From NCBI RefSeq assembly GCF_004745575.1, contig NZ_RPEM01000004.1, forward strand, positions 1 to 64,000: a stretch of 64,000 bases of DNA. The letters run 5' to 3'. The notes under the pieces were generated by a model. It was not told the origin of the DNA and searched no databases. It was given only the letters and a program-made list of their open reading frames with translations. Made by a program: the position numbers and the translations under genes. Origin of the DNA: Pseudotabrizicola sediminis. GTDB lineage: Bacteria > Pseudomonadota > Alphaproteobacteria > Rhodobacterales > Rhodobacteraceae. Shown here piece after piece: positions 17,432-27,545 of this stretch; positions within the stretch are counted from its first letter, which is position 1, and every line of letters begins with the position of its first letter.

Positions 17432-18247
17432 ATGATGACGGTTTTGAAGCTGAATGATGGAAACCGGATTCCGGCGCTTGGGCTTGGTATCTGGCAGATT
17501 CCGGCAGATCAGACCGGGCGCATCGTGTCTTCGGCGATCGGGATGGGCTATACCCTGATCGACGGGGCGGCGATCTATGGCAATGAAGACGGCCTCGGAC
17601 AGGGTGCGCGCGACAGTGGGGTGGCGCGCGAACAGCTGTTTGTGACCACAAAGATCTGGAACGACCGTCAGGGCCATGACGAAACCCTGCGCGCCTTTGA
17701 CGAGTCGGCTGCGCGTCTGGGGACGGATCCGGACCTGCTCCTGATCCATTGGCCCTGCCCTGCCAAGGGCCTGTATCTGGACACCTGGCGCGCGATGATA
17801 CGGCTGCGCGACGAAGGGCGGGTCAAGTCCATCGGCGTGTCGAACTTCATGGGCGACCATCTGGAACGCCTGATCGGCGAAACCGGGGTGACTCCGGTGC
17901 TGAACCAGATCGAGCTGCATCCGGCCTTTCAGCAGACCGAACTGCGCGCGCTGCATGACCGGTTGGGCATTGTCACCCAGTGCTGGACACCGCTTGGCAA
18001 GGGCCAGTCGTTTGATGCGGCCCCGGTGCGGGCGGTCGCAGAGCGCACGGGCAAGACCCCGGCACAGGTGATCTTGCGCTGGCATGTGCAGCTTGGTTGT
18101 TCGGTCATCCCGCGCAGCACCAACGCCGGACGGCTGGCGGAAAATCTGGATGTGTTCGATTTCAGCCTGACCGATGCGGAAATGGCCGCCATGGGTACAC
18201 TGGACGCCGGTACCCGCGTCGGGCCAGACCCGATGCAGTTCGGCTAG
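17432..18247 (+). CDS. aldo/keto reductase, 2,5-diketogluconate-reductase-like
   Basis: A 271-residue AKR of the AKR5-like group (DkgA-type). It has LNDGNRIPALGLGIWQI, the catalytic Asp-x-x-x-Tyr in LIDGAAIYGNEDGLG, Lys in VTTKIWND, His in LLLIHWPCPA, then GVSNFM, NQIELHPAFQQ and the cofactor loop CSVIPRSTNAGRLAENLD. It uses NAD(P)H to reduce aldehydes or ketones in the cytoplasm. The start may be either ATG of a tandem pair after GGGAGAC. The gene stands about 215 bases after the Gfo/Idh gene and is probably separate from it. Confidence 0.92.
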   Translation: MMTVLKLNDGNRIPALGLGIWQIPADQTGRIVSSAIGMGYTLIDGAAIYGNEDGLGQGARDSGVAREQLFVTTKIWNDRQGHDETLRAFDESAARLGTDPDLLLIHWPCPAKGLYLDTWRAMIRLRDEGRVKSIGVSNFMGDHLERLIGETGVTPVLNQIELHPAFQQTELRALHDRLGIVTQCWTPLGKGQSFDAAPVRAVAERTGKTPAQVILRWHVQLGCSVIPRSTNAGRLAENLDVFDFSLTDAEMAAMGTLDAGTRVGPDPMQFG

Positions 18248-18370
18248 GATTTCTTAGCAGTCGCCCTTCCTTGTGGGCTGATCCGCCAGCATGATTGTGC
18301 GGATCACAAAACAGCATTTGACGCGACCCTGGTCCGGGCACATCTTCGCGCCCCGGACAGGAGTGTGGAC

Positions 18371-19612
18371 ATGACCCCGACAAAGGCCCCGATCATCACC
18401 CCGGTCCTGATCGCAGGATGCGTGATCCTGATGCTGGGCTTTTCAATCCGAGCCAGTTTCGGGGTGTTCCAGATTCCCATCGCCGAAGAGTTTGGCTGGG
18501 CACGGGCCGAATTCTCGCTGGCCATTGCAATACAGAACCTGGCCTGGGGCATCGGCCAACCGCTGTTCGGCGCATTGGCCGAGCGATTTGGCGACCGCAA
18601 GGCCATTGTCGCGGGCGCACTGACATATGCCACCGGGCTGGTTCTATCATCCTTTGCCGTCACACCGGGCCAGCATCAGGTGCTGGAAATTCTGGTGGGG
18701 TTTGGCATTGCGGGCACCGGCTTTGGCGTGGTGCTGGCAGTGGTGGGGCGGGCCGCAGCGCCCGAACACCGGTCGATGACATTGGGCATCGCCACCGCCG
18801 CCGGGTCGATGGGGCAGGTGTTCGGGGCACCTTTGGCCGAATTCCTGTTGCAGTCCTACAGCTGGCAAGAGGTGTTCGTGATCTTTGCCGGGCTGATCCT
18901 GTGCAGCCTGTTTGCCCTGCCCTTCATCCGCTCGCCCCATGTGGCAACCCGGGCAGAGCTGGAGGAAAGCATGGGCACCGTCCTGACCCGCGCCTTCAAG
19001 GACCCATCCTTCAGCCTGATTTTCCTGGGGTTCTTCAGCTGCGGCTATCAACTGGCGTTCATCACCGCACATTTCCCGGCCTTTGTGACCGAGCTTTGTG
19101 GACCGATTGATCCAGCGGGTACGCTGGCGGGCATGGGGATCACCACGACGTCCGCGCTGGGGGCGGTGGCGATTGCGGTGATCGGGCTGGCCAATATTGC
19201 GGGCACGCTGACGGCAGGCTGGCTGGGCAAGCGCTATACCAAGAAATACCTGCTGACCGGCATTTATGTGGCGCGCACCATTGCCGCCGCCGCCTTTATC
19301 CTGATGCCGATCACGCCCGGGTCCGTGCTGATCTTTTCTGCGGTGATGGGGTCGCTTTGGCTTGCGACCGTGCCGCTGACGTCTGGCCTTGTCGCGCACA
19401 TTTACGGGCTGCGCTATATGGGTACGCTTTACGGCTTTGTGTTCCTGTCGCATCAGATCGGCGGGTTTCTGGGTGTCTGGTTGGGCGGCAAGATGTATGA
19501 CATCACCGGTGACTACACGCTGGTCTGGTGGATCGGCGTGGGGGTGGGCGCGTTTTCAGCCATCGTCCACCTGCCGATCCGGGAAAAGCCGCTGGTTGCA
19601 CTGCCCGCCTGA
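18371..19612 (+). CDS. MFS transporter (oxalate/formate-antiporter-like group)
   Basis: The 413-residue inner-membrane protein has about 12 helices. Typical MFS landmarks are SIRASFGVFQIPIAEEFGW in helix 1 and its loop, the loop 2-3 motif GALAERFGDRKAIVAG, GFGIAGTGFGVVLAVVGR, and a second half beginning LIFLGFFSCGYQLAFITAHFP. The segment GYQLAFITAHFPAFVTELC and the pattern of helix 7 resemble monocarboxylate/oxalate-formate-type carriers. The ATG at 18371 has GGAG eight bases upstream; a GTG six bases earlier would be too close. The substrate is unknown. Confidence 0.9.
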   Translation: MTPTKAPIITPVLIAGCVILMLGFSIRASFGVFQIPIAEEFGWARAEFSLAIAIQNLAWGIGQPLFGALAERFGDRKAIVAGALTYATGLVLSSFAVTPGQHQVLEILVGFGIAGTGFGVVLAVVGRAAAPEHRSMTLGIATAAGSMGQVFGAPLAEFLLQSYSWQEVFVIFAGLILCSLFALPFIRSPHVATRAELEESMGTVLTRAFKDPSFSLIFLGFFSCGYQLAFITAHFPAFVTELCGPIDPAGTLAGMGITTTSALGAVAIAVIGLANIAGTLTAGWLGKRYTKKYLLTGIYVARTIAAAAFILMPITPGSVLIFSAVMGSLWLATVPLTSGLVAHIYGLRYMGTLYGFVFLSHQIGGFLGVWLGGKMYDITGDYTLVWWIGVGVGAFSAIVHLPIREKPLVALPA

Positions 19613-19764
19613 AGCCGGGTCCGGCTGAGCGCGGCGACTGTTATCATTGCGCAAAGGTGGGCAGACCGCTGCCGCCGGTCATTGCAAAAAGCCCTGATCC
19701 GAGCCAGTTGACCCGCCTGCGCGACCCTGCGATGGTCGCCCGCCACGAAAGAGGAACATCAGAT

Positions 19765-20931
19765 ATGCGTGCCGGAATTGCTGCCCTTCTGGGGGCTTAC
19801 GTCCTCAGCCAGTTTTACCGTGCCTTCCTGGCGGTGCTGACCCCGGTGCTGGACCGCGACTTGGGGGCCACGGCCAGCGATCTTGCCGCCGCCTCTGGCC
19901 TGTGGTTTCTGGCCTTCGCCGTGATGCAGATCCCGGTTGGTGAGGCGCTGGACCGTGTTGGCCCGCGCCTGACCTCTGCGGCGCTCATGGCCGTCGGCGC
20001 GGTCGGGGCGGTGATCTTTGCCATGGCGACCGGACCGGGGGCGATCAAGCTGGCCATGGTGCTGATCGGGGTCGGCTGTTCGCCGGTGCTGATGGCGTCC
20101 TATTACATCTTCGCGCGCAGCTATGCGCCTGCCGTCTTCGGCACTCTGGCCGGGGCCACGGTGGGCATCGGCAATCTGGGCAACATCGGCGCATCGCTGC
20201 CACTGTCGATGGCGGTCGAGGCTCTGGGATGGCGGGCGTCGCTCTGGGGTCTGGCCGCGATTACGGCGCTGGTGGCACTGGCGATCCTTGCCCTGCTGCG
20301 CGACCCGCCCCGCACCGCGGGGGGGCAGAAGGGCAGCCTGCTCGACCTGTTGCGCATGCCGGCGCTTTGGCCGATGCTGATCATGATGGCGGTCTGCTAT
20401 GCGCCTGCCGCGTCCATCCGCGGCCTTTGGGTAGGGCCGCTGTTTCGCGATGTGTTCGGGGCCGATGCCGCCTGGATTGGGCAGGTCAGCCTGATCATGG
20501 GGCTGGCCATGGTGGCTGGCAGCTTTGCCTATGGCCCGCTGGAACGTGCGCTTGGCACCCGCAAATGGCTGATCATGGGGGGAAATGGCATCGTACTTGC
20601 CTGCCTTGTCGGCCTGTGGCTGTCGCCGCAAAGCCCTACCCTGACCATCGCCCTGTTGGCGGGGGTCGGGTTTGCCGGGGCGTCTTTTCCCATGGTCATC
20701 GCTCATGGCCGTGCTTTTATCCCGGCGCATCTGACCGGCCGGGGCGTCACCCTGCTCAACCTGTTCGGCATCGCACCCGTGGGCCTGTTGCAACTCGCCA
20801 CCGGCCGCATCCATGCCACCACACCCGCAGACCCCGCATCGGCCCCCACCGCCGCCATCTTCGGCTTTATTGCCCTGTTCCTTGCCGCTGGCCTTGTCGT
20901 GTACGCCTTTTCGCGAGACCGCACCGACTGA
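19765..20931 (+). CDS. MFS transporter
   Basis: A 388-residue, roughly 12-helix major facilitator. Visible features: LGAYVLSQFYRAFLAVLTPVL as helix 1, the loop motif PVGEALDRVGPRLTSAA with the conserved Asp-Arg-x-Gly, VGCSPVLMASYYIFARSY, and a second half beginning WPMLIMMAVCYAPAASIRGLW. The start at 19765 follows GAGGAACATC. The substrate is unknown. It is the second MFS gene in tandem but the two proteins are not close copies, and the gap of about 150 bases allows separate promoters. Confidence 0.9.
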   Translation: MRAGIAALLGAYVLSQFYRAFLAVLTPVLDRDLGATASDLAAASGLWFLAFAVMQIPVGEALDRVGPRLTSAALMAVGAVGAVIFAMATGPGAIKLAMVLIGVGCSPVLMASYYIFARSYAPAVFGTLAGATVGIGNLGNIGASLPLSMAVEALGWRASLWGLAAITALVALAILALLRDPPRTAGGQKGSLLDLLRMPALWPMLIMMAVCYAPAASIRGLWVGPLFRDVFGADAAWIGQVSLIMGLAMVAGSFAYGPLERALGTRKWLIMGGNGIVLACLVGLWLSPQSPTLTIALLAGVGFAGASFPMVIAHGRAFIPAHLTGRGVTLLNLFGIAPVGLLQLATGRIHATTPADPASAPTAAIFGFIALFLAAGLVVYAFSRDRTD

Positions 20932-20959
20932 TCTCATTGTTCATAAATATCCCGGGGGT

Positions 20960-20986
20960 GTGGGGAAGCGCCCCCACTCTTTCTTT
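20960..20986 (+). terminator. likely terminator after the second MFS gene
   Basis: GTGGGG (20960-20965) and CCCCAC (20972-20977) form a short GC stem followed by TCTTTCTTT. It lies about 30 bases after the stop codon and overlaps one copy of the recurring intergenic motif. Confidence 0.55.
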
Positions 20987-21052
20987 ATCAACACTTCCCC
21001 CTGCCCCCCCTTTGCGGTAGGACGCAGCGTCGTTTGACGCATGGAGGGCCGG

Positions 21053-22075
<1,023 letters not shown>

Positions 22076-22096
22076 GGCCTACAGCCTGAAGCACAT

Positions 22097-22122
22097 AAAG
22101 CCCGCCTTCCGGCGGGCTTTTT
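22097..22122 (+). terminator. Rho-independent terminator of asd
   Basis: AAAGCCCGCC (22097-22106) and GGCGGGCTTT (22111-22120) form a perfect 10-bp stem around TTCC and run into a T-stretch, 21 bases after the asd stop. Confidence 0.92.
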
Positions 22123-22145
22123 CATGGCCGCCCCACTGGGCGCGG

Positions 22146-22454
22146 TCAGAACCGCTCGGCCCGCAGCACTTCGCAATCGCTGACTGAAACCACGCCGATA
22201 TGCCGCTCGACCACGGTGAACGCGGCATCCAGCAGGTTGCCCAACCGCTCCGGCCTTATCAGGCAAACCACGGCAACCATCCCGCCGCGCCCGACCTGGC
22301 CCTCCCGCGTCCATTCACCCGACCGGCCCGACCCGCCCAACACCGGCAAGACGGTGTAGCCCGTCACACCTGCCCGGGTCAGCGCATCGGTCAGGCGGCC
22401 CTGCATCGGGGCCTCGATGATGATCTCGACGCGCTTTGCGGCATGTGTCTGCAT
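22146..22454 (-). CDS. sbtB: PII-like protein of the SbtB type
   Basis: A 102-residue ferredoxin-like PII-fold protein: RVEIIIEAPMQGRLTDALTRAGVTGYTVLPV at the N terminus, a T-loop-like segment GSGRSGEWTREGQVGRGG, then MVAVVCLIRPERLGNLLDAAFTVVERHIGVVSVSDCEVL. In cyanobacteria SbtB binds adenine nucleotides and gates the bicarbonate transporter SbtA. Here it lies three bases downstream of an sbtA gene, which supports the assignment. The Cys-based redox switch (CGPxGC) at the C terminus of many cyanobacterial SbtBs is absent, so regulation may be simpler. Confidence 0.82.
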   Translation of the reverse strand: MQTHAAKRVEIIIEAPMQGRLTDALTRAGVTGYTVLPVLGGSGRSGEWTREGQVGRGGMVAVVCLIRPERLGNLLDAAFTVVERHIGVVSVSDCEVLRAERF

Positions 22455-22457
22455 CGG

Positions 22458-23438
22458 TCAGCCTCCGGTCACGGCCTGGGCCACGGCAACATAGGCCGGA
22501 ATCCCAAGCGTCAGGTTAAACGGAAATGTTACCCCCAGCGAGAGGGTCAGATAGATCGACGGGTTGGCTTCGGGCAGGGCCACCCGCATCGCGGCGGGCA
22601 CTGCGATGTAGCTGGCCGATGCCGCCAGCACCATCATCAGCGCGACACCCCCGGTGGACAGCCCAAGCAGCAGCCCCGCCGCCAGCCCGGCCAGCGCGCC
22701 CACCAGCGGCATCACCACGCCAAACACCAGCGCCCCCGCAGTCAGCACCCCGCGCGACGCGCGCAGGCCCCGCCCGGCAACCAGCCCCATATCCAGCAGG
22801 AACAGACACAACACACCCTGAAATGGCGACACGATGAAGCTTTCGATCCGCACCATGCCGTCCTGCCCCGTCACCATACCGATCACAAAAGACCCGACCA
22901 GCAGCACGATAGACCCGTTCAGCAGGATTTCGCGCCACAGATCGGCATCCATGCGCTGCGCGCCACTGCCCGCACGACTGACCAGCCACAGCGCCGAGAT
23001 GATCGCCGGTGCCTCCATCGCGGCGGCGACGGCAACCATATAGCCTTCGGACGCAATGCCTTGCGAAGTCAGCACCGACGCCGCCGTGACAAAGGTGACA
23101 ATCGAGATTGATCCGTAGTGCGCCGCCACTGCAGCCGCATCGGTGACCGACAAACCCGTCAGCCCGCGCAGCAGGCCAAAGGCAACAAAGGGCAGCGCAA
23201 AGGACAGCATCACCCCGGCCAGCAGCGCCGAGATCAGCCCCCCATCAACCCCGTGGTCCGCCACAGCGACCCCGCCCTTGAAGCCAATCGCAAACAGAAG
23301 ATAAATCGACAAAGCCTTGGCCGCTGCCTCGGGCACCGTCAGCTCTGACCGTGCCAATGCGGCGAACAGCCCCAGTGCAAAGCACAGGATCATGGGTGAC
23401 AGCAGGTTATCTGCCGCCAAAGAAAGAATGTCCTGCAT
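22458..23438 (-). CDS. sbtA: sodium-dependent bicarbonate transporter
   Basis: A 326-residue inner-membrane protein of about ten helices with the SbtA-type duplicated fold. Visible: the N-terminal NLLSPMILCFALGLFAALARSEL, the IGFKGGVAVAD segment, and the AAHYGSISIVTFVTA and ASASYIAVPAAMRVALPEANPS motifs, the two crossing regions that bind substrate in this family. The gene sits between a beta-carbonic anhydrase gene and an sbtB gene, all on the minus strand with short gaps, giving a compact bicarbonate uptake module. Sodium coupling is known for the family, not shown here. Confidence 0.92.
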   Translation of the reverse strand: MQDILSLAADNLLSPMILCFALGLFAALARSELTVPEAAAKALSIYLLFAIGFKGGVAVADHGVDGGLISALLAGVMLSFALPFVAFGLLRGLTGLSVTDAAAVAAHYGSISIVTFVTAASVLTSQGIASEGYMVAVAAAMEAPAIISALWLVSRAGSGAQRMDADLWREILLNGSIVLLVGSFVIGMVTGQDGMVRIESFIVSPFQGVLCLFLLDMGLVAGRGLRASRGVLTAGALVFGVVMPLVGALAGLAAGLLLGLSTGGVALMMVLAASASYIAVPAAMRVALPEANPSIYLTLSLGVTFPFNLTLGIPAYVAVAQAVTGG

Positions 23439-23489
23439 GGATGTGCCCCCGTTGGCGGCGATATGGGAAACGTTTAGGCTATGACAAGG

Positions 23490-24134
23490 TCAGACCGCAA
23501 CAAATCCGCGCAGCGGATCATAATGCTCCAGGGTCCCTTCGCCGGTGTCGTTCCACAGCCCGTGCAACGTCAGCCGGTCATCGGTGACCGCGTCACGCAC
23601 AAACGGAAAAGTCATCAGATTTTCCAGACTGACCAGCACCGCCTCTTTTTCCAGCGCGCGCGGGCGGTCGGCGTCGGGCAGGTCGCGCACGCGCTCGAAT
23701 CCAGGGCGAAGAATGTCCATCCAGCGCCCGACGAAGGATGTCTTCTCCTCCAGCGCCGGGGCATGACCCATACACATATCGTGGCACCCCTTGACCCCGC
23801 CACAATTGGAGTGCCCCAGCACCACGATATGCGCGACGCCAAGCGAGGTCACCGCATATTCCACCGCCGCCGAGGTGCCGTGATAGGTACCGTCGGGCGA
23901 ATAGGGTGGCACCAGATTGGCGACATTGCGGTGAATGAAAAACTCGCCCTCATCCGCACCAAAGATCGAGGTCACATGCACCCGGCTGTCGCAGCAGGAA
24001 ATCACCATGGCGCGCGGATGCTGCCCGCTGGCAGCCAGACGGCGGAACCAGGCCCGGTTATCCTGATAGGTCGTTGCACGCCAGCCATGAAACCGCTGGA
24101 TCAGATAACTGGGAAGGGGGCGGGCTGCATCCAT
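23490..24134 (-). CDS. beta-class carbonic anhydrase
   Basis: The 214-residue zinc enzyme interconverts CO2 and bicarbonate. The zinc site is clear: C47-x-D49-x-R51 in SCCDSR, and H108/C111 in GHSNCGG. Also present are RNVANLVPP and the conserved HGTSAAVEYAV segment. There is no signal peptide, so it is cytoplasmic. It is the first gene of the carbonic anhydrase-sbtA-sbtB set, 51 bases before sbtA, and would equilibrate the bicarbonate that SbtA imports. The divergent neighbour at 24277 is a small protein of unknown role. Confidence 0.95.
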   Translation of the reverse strand: MDAARPLPSYLIQRFHGWRATTYQDNRAWFRRLAASGQHPRAMVISCCDSRVHVTSIFGADEGEFFIHRNVANLVPPYSPDGTYHGTSAAVEYAVTSLGVAHIVVLGHSNCGGVKGCHDMCMGHAPALEEKTSFVGRWMDILRPGFERVRDLPDADRPRALEKEAVLVSLENLMTFPFVRDAVTDDRLTLHGLWNDTGEGTLEHYDPLRGFVAV

Positions 24135-24276
24135 GCCTATGGTACTCCGGAAATGGGCGAGACCCAGATAGGCCGCAATTGCAGAAAATTCGAGAGGGAT
24201 AATTCCGCAGCTGCAACCTTTTCTTCAACGAAACAGGCGCAGCCTGCCCTCGGGTGTGTAACAAAGGGTGTGGGCC

Positions 24277-24666
24277 ATGCAGGCTGACAATGTGGTGCGG
24301 CTTCGTCCGCTGGAACGACTGCGGCAGGATGGCGGGCCGATCGCCACGATTTACCGGAATCTGGGCGCAGAGTCGGCCGAACGGGTGGTCACCCGTGCCT
24401 TGGGCGAGGTAGCGCTAACCATGGCGGGACTGGCCAATCAGGTGCGGGCGCATGACATGGCCGATCTGTCACGCCATCTGCGCCGCCTGCAGCTTATGGC
24501 TGAAAATCTGGGCATGGTTTCGCTTTCGCTGGTCGCCGGAGATGCGCGCTCTTGCCTGGCCTCGGGTGATTCGACGGCTTTTTCTGCGGTCTGGGGGCGG
24601 CTGATCCGCATTGCCGAAGCCTCGCTCGCCCCGGACAAGACCTTGCTTGACCGCTCATTGCTTTAG
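24277..24666 (+). CDS. small conserved-looking protein of unknown function, HPt-like helices
   Basis: I do not recognise a named family. The 129-residue product is almost all alpha-helical, without signal peptide or membrane segment. The middle part (VTRALGEVALTMAGLANQVRAHDMADLSRHLRRLQLMAENLGM) has the heptad pattern of a helical bundle such as a histidine phosphotransfer domain, but there is no clear HPt phospho-histidine motif. I chose the ATG at 24277; a GTG nine bases earlier is possible. The gene is divergent from the carbonic anhydrase gene and precedes an aminopeptidase gene by 60 bases. Confidence 0.7.
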   Translation: MQADNVVRLRPLERLRQDGGPIATIYRNLGAESAERVVTRALGEVALTMAGLANQVRAHDMADLSRHLRRLQLMAENLGMVSLSLVAGDARSCLASGDSTAFSAVWGRLIRIAEASLAPDKTLLDRSLL

Positions 24667-24726
24667 CGGGGGCTTGCAGGCAGCGTGGGAACGGCTAGGC
24701 TTTGGTGACTCAGAAGGAGCCGCCCT

Positions 24727-26130
24727 ATGCCTCCCCCGTTCACCCCTCTGCCCGCCTTTGCCCCTGCGGGTAATGCGTCATTGGCCTTGCATGTCGTCTC
24801 CCCTGATGACCTGCCGGACTGGCTGTCGGGGCCGGGGCTGACCTGGAAGGGATGGTTGGATGCCACGCAGTTCAGGGCGGCCTTGGGCGACCTGCGCCTG
24901 CTGCCCGGGGCGGATGGGCTTGCCGGGGCGGTCATCGGCAGCGGCACCAAAACCGCGCGCGCACAGGGGCGCTTTGGGCTGGCCAAGGCCGTCGCCACCC
25001 TGCCGCCGGGCGACTGGCACCTGTCGGGCAGCCTGACCGAGGCCGCTGCGAAAGAGGCTGTACTGGGCTGGCTGCTGGCCAGCTACCGCTTTGACCGTTA
25101 TCGCCCCGGCAAGACGCCAGCCGCGCTGCCGCGCCTTAAACTTCCGGACGGGCTGGATGGCGATAGCCTGCTGGCGATGGCTGCGGGCGAATACCTGACC
25201 CGCGACCTGATCAACACCCCTGCCAATGACATGGGCCCGGATGACTTGCAGGCCGCTTTCTTTGCCTTGGCGCAAGAGTATGGGGCTGCCGCCACGGCCA
25301 TTGTCGGCGATGATCTGCTGGCGCAGAATTTCCCGATGATCCACGCCGTGGGCCGCGCGTCACCCCGCGCGCCGCGTCTGCTCGACATGCGCTGGGGCAA
25401 CGCAGGGCCACAATTGACGCTTGTGGGCAAGGGAGTGTGCTTTGACACCGGTGGGCTGGACCTGAAGCCATCGGCCGGCATGCTGTTGATGAAAAAGGAT
25501 ATGGGCGGAGCTGCCACGGTCATGGGCCTTGCGTTGATGATCATGCGGCTTGGTCTGCCGCTACGGCTGCGCGTGCTGGTGCCGGCGGTGGAAAACAGTG
25601 TTTCCGGAGCGGCGATGCGCCCGCGCGATATCCTGACCTCACGCCGCGGCCTGACGGTCGAGGTCAACAACACCGATGCCGAGGGCCGGTTGATCCTGGC
25701 CGACGCCCTCACCTTTGCCAGCGAGGAAGACGGCGCGACGATTATCTCGATGGCCACGCTGACCGGGGCGGCCCGCGTGGCGGTGGGGCCGGATCTGGCA
25801 CCCTATTTCACCGATGATCCCGTCATGGCCACGGCGATTGCCGCCGGAGCGGCGGCGGGGTTCGATCCGGTCTGGCGCCTGCCGTTCTGGGATGCCTATG
25901 AGCCGATGATCGAACCGGGCATCGCCGATCTGGACAATGCGCCCTCGGGCGGCTTTGCCGGGGCGATCACGGCGGCGCTGTTCCTGCGCCGCTTTGCCGG
26001 CAACACGCGCTATGCGCATTTCGACATTTACGGCCACACGCCCGCCGACTTGCCCGCGCGGCCAAAGGGTGGGGCCGGTCAGGGGGCGCGGGCGGTGCTC
26101 CATGCGCTGCCCGACATGCTGGGCTTGTGA
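24727..26130 (+). CDS. M17 leucyl-aminopeptidase-family protein
   Basis: The 467-residue dizinc aminopeptidase has a divergent N-terminal domain and a conserved C-terminal catalytic domain. Metal and catalytic residues lie in VGKGVCFDTGGLDLKP (Lys, Asp), MKKDMGGAATV (Lys, Asp), and the family signature NTDAEGRLILADAL (Asp, Glu, Arg). The layout fits the shorter PepB-like/Rhodobacteraceae branch rather than classical PepA. A strong AAGGAG precedes the ATG. It overlaps the NlpC/P60 gene by one base, so the two hydrolases are co-translated, perhaps to recycle cell-wall peptides. Confidence 0.93.
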   Translation: MPPPFTPLPAFAPAGNASLALHVVSPDDLPDWLSGPGLTWKGWLDATQFRAALGDLRLLPGADGLAGAVIGSGTKTARAQGRFGLAKAVATLPPGDWHLSGSLTEAAAKEAVLGWLLASYRFDRYRPGKTPAALPRLKLPDGLDGDSLLAMAAGEYLTRDLINTPANDMGPDDLQAAFFALAQEYGAAATAIVGDDLLAQNFPMIHAVGRASPRAPRLLDMRWGNAGPQLTLVGKGVCFDTGGLDLKPSAGMLLMKKDMGGAATVMGLALMIMRLGLPLRLRVLVPAVENSVSGAAMRPRDILTSRRGLTVEVNNTDAEGRLILADALTFASEEDGATIISMATLTGAARVAVGPDLAPYFTDDPVMATAIAAGAAAGFDPVWRLPFWDAYEPMIEPGIADLDNAPSGGFAGAITAALFLRRFAGNTRYAHFDIYGHTPADLPARPKGGAGQGARAVLHALPDMLGL

Positions 26131-26954
26131 TGGACCGGCGCACCACCCCGTTTTCAGGCCGGTTTGCCCTGCCCTCGTTGCGCGGTCAGGTCGAGGCGAC
26201 CTTTACCGAAGGTGAGGCGGCGACTGTCAAAGTGCCGATTGCCGATCTGCTGGCCCATCCGGGCGGGGCACGCGACCGGCAACTGCTGTTGGGTGATGCG
26301 GTCACCGTAATAGACCTGCAGGACAACCACGCCTTTGTGCAGGCGACCAAGGACGGCTATTGCGGCTGGCTGAAGGCAGCGGCCATCGGCCCGGCCATGA
26401 CGCCCACTCACTGGGTGGGTGCCAGATCCAGCCATCTGTATTCCAGGCCAAAGGTGCAGGCCCCCGAACGAGACGCGCTTCCGTTCGGCGCGCTGCTGAG
26501 CGTATCCCGCCTTGATGGCGGCTTTGCCGAAACACCATTTGGCTTTGTACCGCTGACCCATCTGCGCGGTCTGAACGACTGCCCGGATGACCCTGTTGCT
26601 GTGGCCGAGACCTTTATCGGTGCGCCCTATCTTTGGGGCGGAAACTCGGCATCGGGAATTGACTGTTCCGGGCTGGTGCAGGTGGCGATGCTGGCCTGCG
26701 GTCTGCCTTGCCCCGGCGACAGTGACCAACAGCAAAGCCTCGGTCAGGATCTGGCTGACACTCTCCCCATGCGGCGCGGAGATCTGATGTTCTGGGCCGG
26801 GCACGTCGCTTGGGTCGTCGATGCGCGGCGGATCCTGCATGCCAACGGCCACACGATGACGGTGGCCTTCGAGCCGATTGCCGGTGCCATCGCGCGGATT
26901 CTGGCGCAGGACGGTGGCCCGGTAACCGCGCGCAGGCGCGTCCTGCCTGGCTGA
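26130..26954 (+). CDS. NlpC/P60 cysteine peptidase with N-terminal SH3-like domains
   Basis: A 274-residue protein of the dipeptidyl-peptidase VI type that cuts gamma-D-Glu-diaminoacid bonds of peptidoglycan fragments. Two SH3-like regions occupy about residues 20-145. The NlpC/P60 domain then has YLWGGNSASGIDCSGLVQ (catalytic Cys), GHVAWVVD (His) and a third polar residue near HANGH. No signal peptide is visible, which suits cytoplasmic turnover of imported murein peptides together with the upstream aminopeptidase. The ATG at 26130 overlaps that gene's stop (TGATG). Confidence 0.92.
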   Translation: MDRRTTPFSGRFALPSLRGQVEATFTEGEAATVKVPIADLLAHPGGARDRQLLLGDAVTVIDLQDNHAFVQATKDGYCGWLKAAAIGPAMTPTHWVGARSSHLYSRPKVQAPERDALPFGALLSVSRLDGGFAETPFGFVPLTHLRGLNDCPDDPVAVAETFIGAPYLWGGNSASGIDCSGLVQVAMLACGLPCPGDSDQQQSLGQDLADTLPMRRGDLMFWAGHVAWVVDARRILHANGHTMTVAFEPIAGAIARILAQDGGPVTARRRVLPG

Positions 26955-26986
26955 CGGTCTGTCTTCCGCAGCCCGCCGAACCACGT

Positions 26987-27334
26987 TCAGTCGATCGGCC
27001 GGATCAGCTTGCGTTCCAGCACCCGCAAGACCTGTGCCAGATCACCGCCGCGCCGCAGGATCTGGCCGTCCATACCCACCACCGCGTAGATCCCCTGCTT
27101 GCCGCGCAGCTTGGGGCGCTTTTCAATCCGGTAAAGCGGGTGTTCTGCCGTCCGCCGGTAAACCTCGAACACCGCGAAGTCGCGCAAGGTGGAAATGCCG
27201 TAATCACGCCATTCGCCCAAGGCGACCATCCGACCATACAGGGCCAGTATCGCCGACAGTTCCTGCCGGTCGAAACACACCTGCTCGGGCAGGGATGTAA
27301 CAAAGGGGTAATGGCTCGGGGGTTGAACCGTCAT
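26987..27334 (-). CDS. DUF2794 family protein
   Basis: A 115-residue protein with the well-conserved alphaproteobacterial DUF2794 pattern: FDRQELSAILALYGRMVALGEWRDYGI, RTAEHPLYRIEKRPKL, and QGIYAVVGMDGQILRRGGDLAQVLRVLERKL. Its function is unknown. The family is nearly universal in Rhizobiales and Rhodobacterales and is probably soluble and cytoplasmic. It is convergent with the NlpC/P60 gene. Confidence 0.93.
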   Translation of the reverse strand: MTVQPPSHYPFVTSLPEQVCFDRQELSAILALYGRMVALGEWRDYGISTLRDFAVFEVYRRTAEHPLYRIEKRPKLRGKQGIYAVVGMDGQILRRGGDLAQVLRVLERKLIRPID

Positions 27335-27545
27335 AAGATCAGCTTACTGCGGGCACACCGTAAATCAAGCCCGCATCCGCTGCCCAACTTCCACCATGAA
27401 ATGACCCCGGCTCCGCCGTGGACCCACCTGAATGCCGCCACACAAGCCCGCGATACAGAACGTACGTAGTGTGAGTAAATCCGGGGATCGGGTGTTGACT
27501 GCCCCCGCCCAGATGCCCGGTCCCCGGACCGTCATGCCGCGACAC

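Noticed and set aside
22146-22454. Classical GlnB/GlnK nitrogen regulator
   Set aside because: The T-loop lacks the uridylylated tyrosine pattern of GlnB/GlnK and the gene is joined to sbtA, so SbtB-type is the better call.
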